The position numbers were made by a program, and so were the translations under genes. Below are positions 12,439 to 12,926 of a stretch of DNA of 12,926 bases, piece after piece. The stretch covers positions 1 to 12,926 of the forward strand of contig CAIXHI010000371.1 of assembly GCA_903919215.1 (NCBI GenBank), in the 5' to 3' direction. Position 1 is the stretch's first letter; every line of letters starts with the position of its first letter. The DNA is from an uncultured Acidimicrobiaceae bacterium. Its GTDB lineage: Bacteria; Actinomycetota; Acidimicrobiia; Acidimicrobiales; Ilumatobacteraceae. Under the pieces are notes generated by a model. The model made no database searches, had not been told where the DNA came from, and saw nothing but the letters and a program-made list of their open reading frames with translations.

Positions 12439-12926
12439 TTAGGCGACGAGCGCGGCGGGCTCGCCGACCTCGGGGAACAGTTCCAGGAACGCACCACGGG
12501 TGATGCGGTAGGTGGTGGCTGCATCGACACCGTCGAACAGGTGGTGCAGCGTCTCCTGGGTGTGGCCGAACGTGCCTTCCATGTGCGGGTAATCGCTGCC
12601 GAACATCACGTTCTGGTAACCCATCGCGGTGCACGCAGCGATCGCCGTCTCATCGTGCTGGAAGCTGGCGTACACCTGGCTGAACAGGATCTCCTTGGGG
12701 GTCCGGATCAGCTTGGGGCGCACCATCATGTGGTGCTGGCGGTACCCCTCCATCATTCGGTCGGCCAGGAACGGCACCCATGTGGCACCGCCCTCGGACA
12801 CCAGCACCCTGAGATCGGGGTGACGATCGAGCGCACCCGAGGCCACCATCTTCATCGCCGCGCGCTGGCCGGAGAATGTGGTCTCGGTGTAGTTCAGCAC
12901 TGCGCCGCCGGGGCCGCGGTAGCTGA
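12439..12926 (-). CDS. Amidohydrolase family metal-dependent hydrolase, C-terminal part (5' end outside window)
   Basis: The minus-strand frame is open from the window edge to TAA at 12441-12439, giving about 162 residues of a TIM-barrel amidohydrolase (amidohydrolase 2 type). Visible motifs are SGALDRHPDLRVLVSEGGATWVPFLADRMME, the LFSQVYASFQHDET stretch, and NVMFGSDYPHMEGT, whose Asp is the conserved late-barrel metal/catalytic acid. A short C-terminal helix region ends GEPAALVA. The N-terminal HxH metal motif would lie outside the window. The family includes decarboxylases and hydrolases of small aromatic or CoA-linked acids, and the reaction cannot be read here. GTG at 12900 is internal, since family-like sequence continues upstream. 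It is convergent with the acyl-CoA synthetase and separated by a strong terminator, so it belongs to another transcript. Confidence 0.88.
   Translation of the reverse strand, partial: SYRGPGGAVLNYTETTFSGQRAAMKMVASGALDRHPDLRVLVSEGGATWVPFLADRMMEGYRQHHMMVRPKLIRTPKEILFSQVYASFQHDETAIAACTAMGYQNVMFGSDYPHMEGTFGHTQETLHHLFDGVDAATTYRITRGAFLELFPEVGEPAALVA

Noticed and set aside
1..12926. Mobile element, phage, CRISPR or defence system
   Set aside because: No transposase, integrase, phage structural, Cas or nuclease-like protein is seen, there are no regularly spaced repeats, and codon use looks uniform across the window.

Overview
The window looks like a chromosomal segment of a high-GC actinobacterium. 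Base composition is roughly 60-65% G+C, codon third positions are mostly G or C, GTG starts occur, and at least one promoter looks leaderless. Every recognisable protein belongs to a family common in actinobacterial acyl-CoA metabolism. A lineage such as Acidimicrobiia/Ilumatobacter-like bacteria is a guess from general resemblance. I see no insertion sequence, integrase, CRISPR array, phage gene, rRNA or canonical tRNA.

Layout: (1) Positions 1-830, plus strand: the 3' end of an acyl-CoA synthetase, then a small 104-residue protein of unknown function, closed by a hairpin terminator (839-860). (2) Positions 859-2665, minus strand: a FadR-type GntR regulator followed by an enoyl-CoA hydratase/isomerase whose start codon is not obvious. 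(3) Positions 2755-4077, plus strand: a 12-helix drug/H+ antiporter of the TetA type, divergent from the GntR gene across an 89-bp spacer with an imperfect 20-bp direct repeat. (4) Positions 4147-9172, plus strand: a probable five-gene operon with an AcuI/YhdH-type reductase, a VOC-fold metalloprotein, two adjacent acyl-CoA dehydrogenase subunits that probably form one heteromer, and an alpha/beta hydrolase. (5) Positions 9173-9532: a gene-free, highly structured stretch with crossing inverted repeats and a tRNA-like 3' half. (6) Positions 9533-12372, plus strand: an unusual regulator (degenerate receiver, OmpR-type winged helix, GAF-like domain) and a full-length acyl-CoA synthetase, joined by a short 16-bp tandem repeat. 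(7) Positions 12439-12926, minus strand: the 3' part of an amidohydrolase, convergent with the synthetase across a 16-bp perfect terminator hairpin.

Together the genes describe activation of a carboxylic acid to its CoA ester (two synthetases), alpha,beta-dehydrogenation (dehydrogenase pair), hydration or isomerisation (crotonase), enoyl reduction (AcuI-type) and hydrolysis (alpha/beta hydrolase, amidohydrolase), under two local regulators. The dehydrogenase pair has the architecture known from actinobacterial steroid side-chain and ring degradation. The substrate cannot be read from the sequence.

The observations most worth following are the structured intergenic RNA candidate (about 9208-9340), the pseudo-receiver/winged-helix/GAF regulator beside it, and the hydratase with no canonical start codon. 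None proves a new system. They are concrete candidates.
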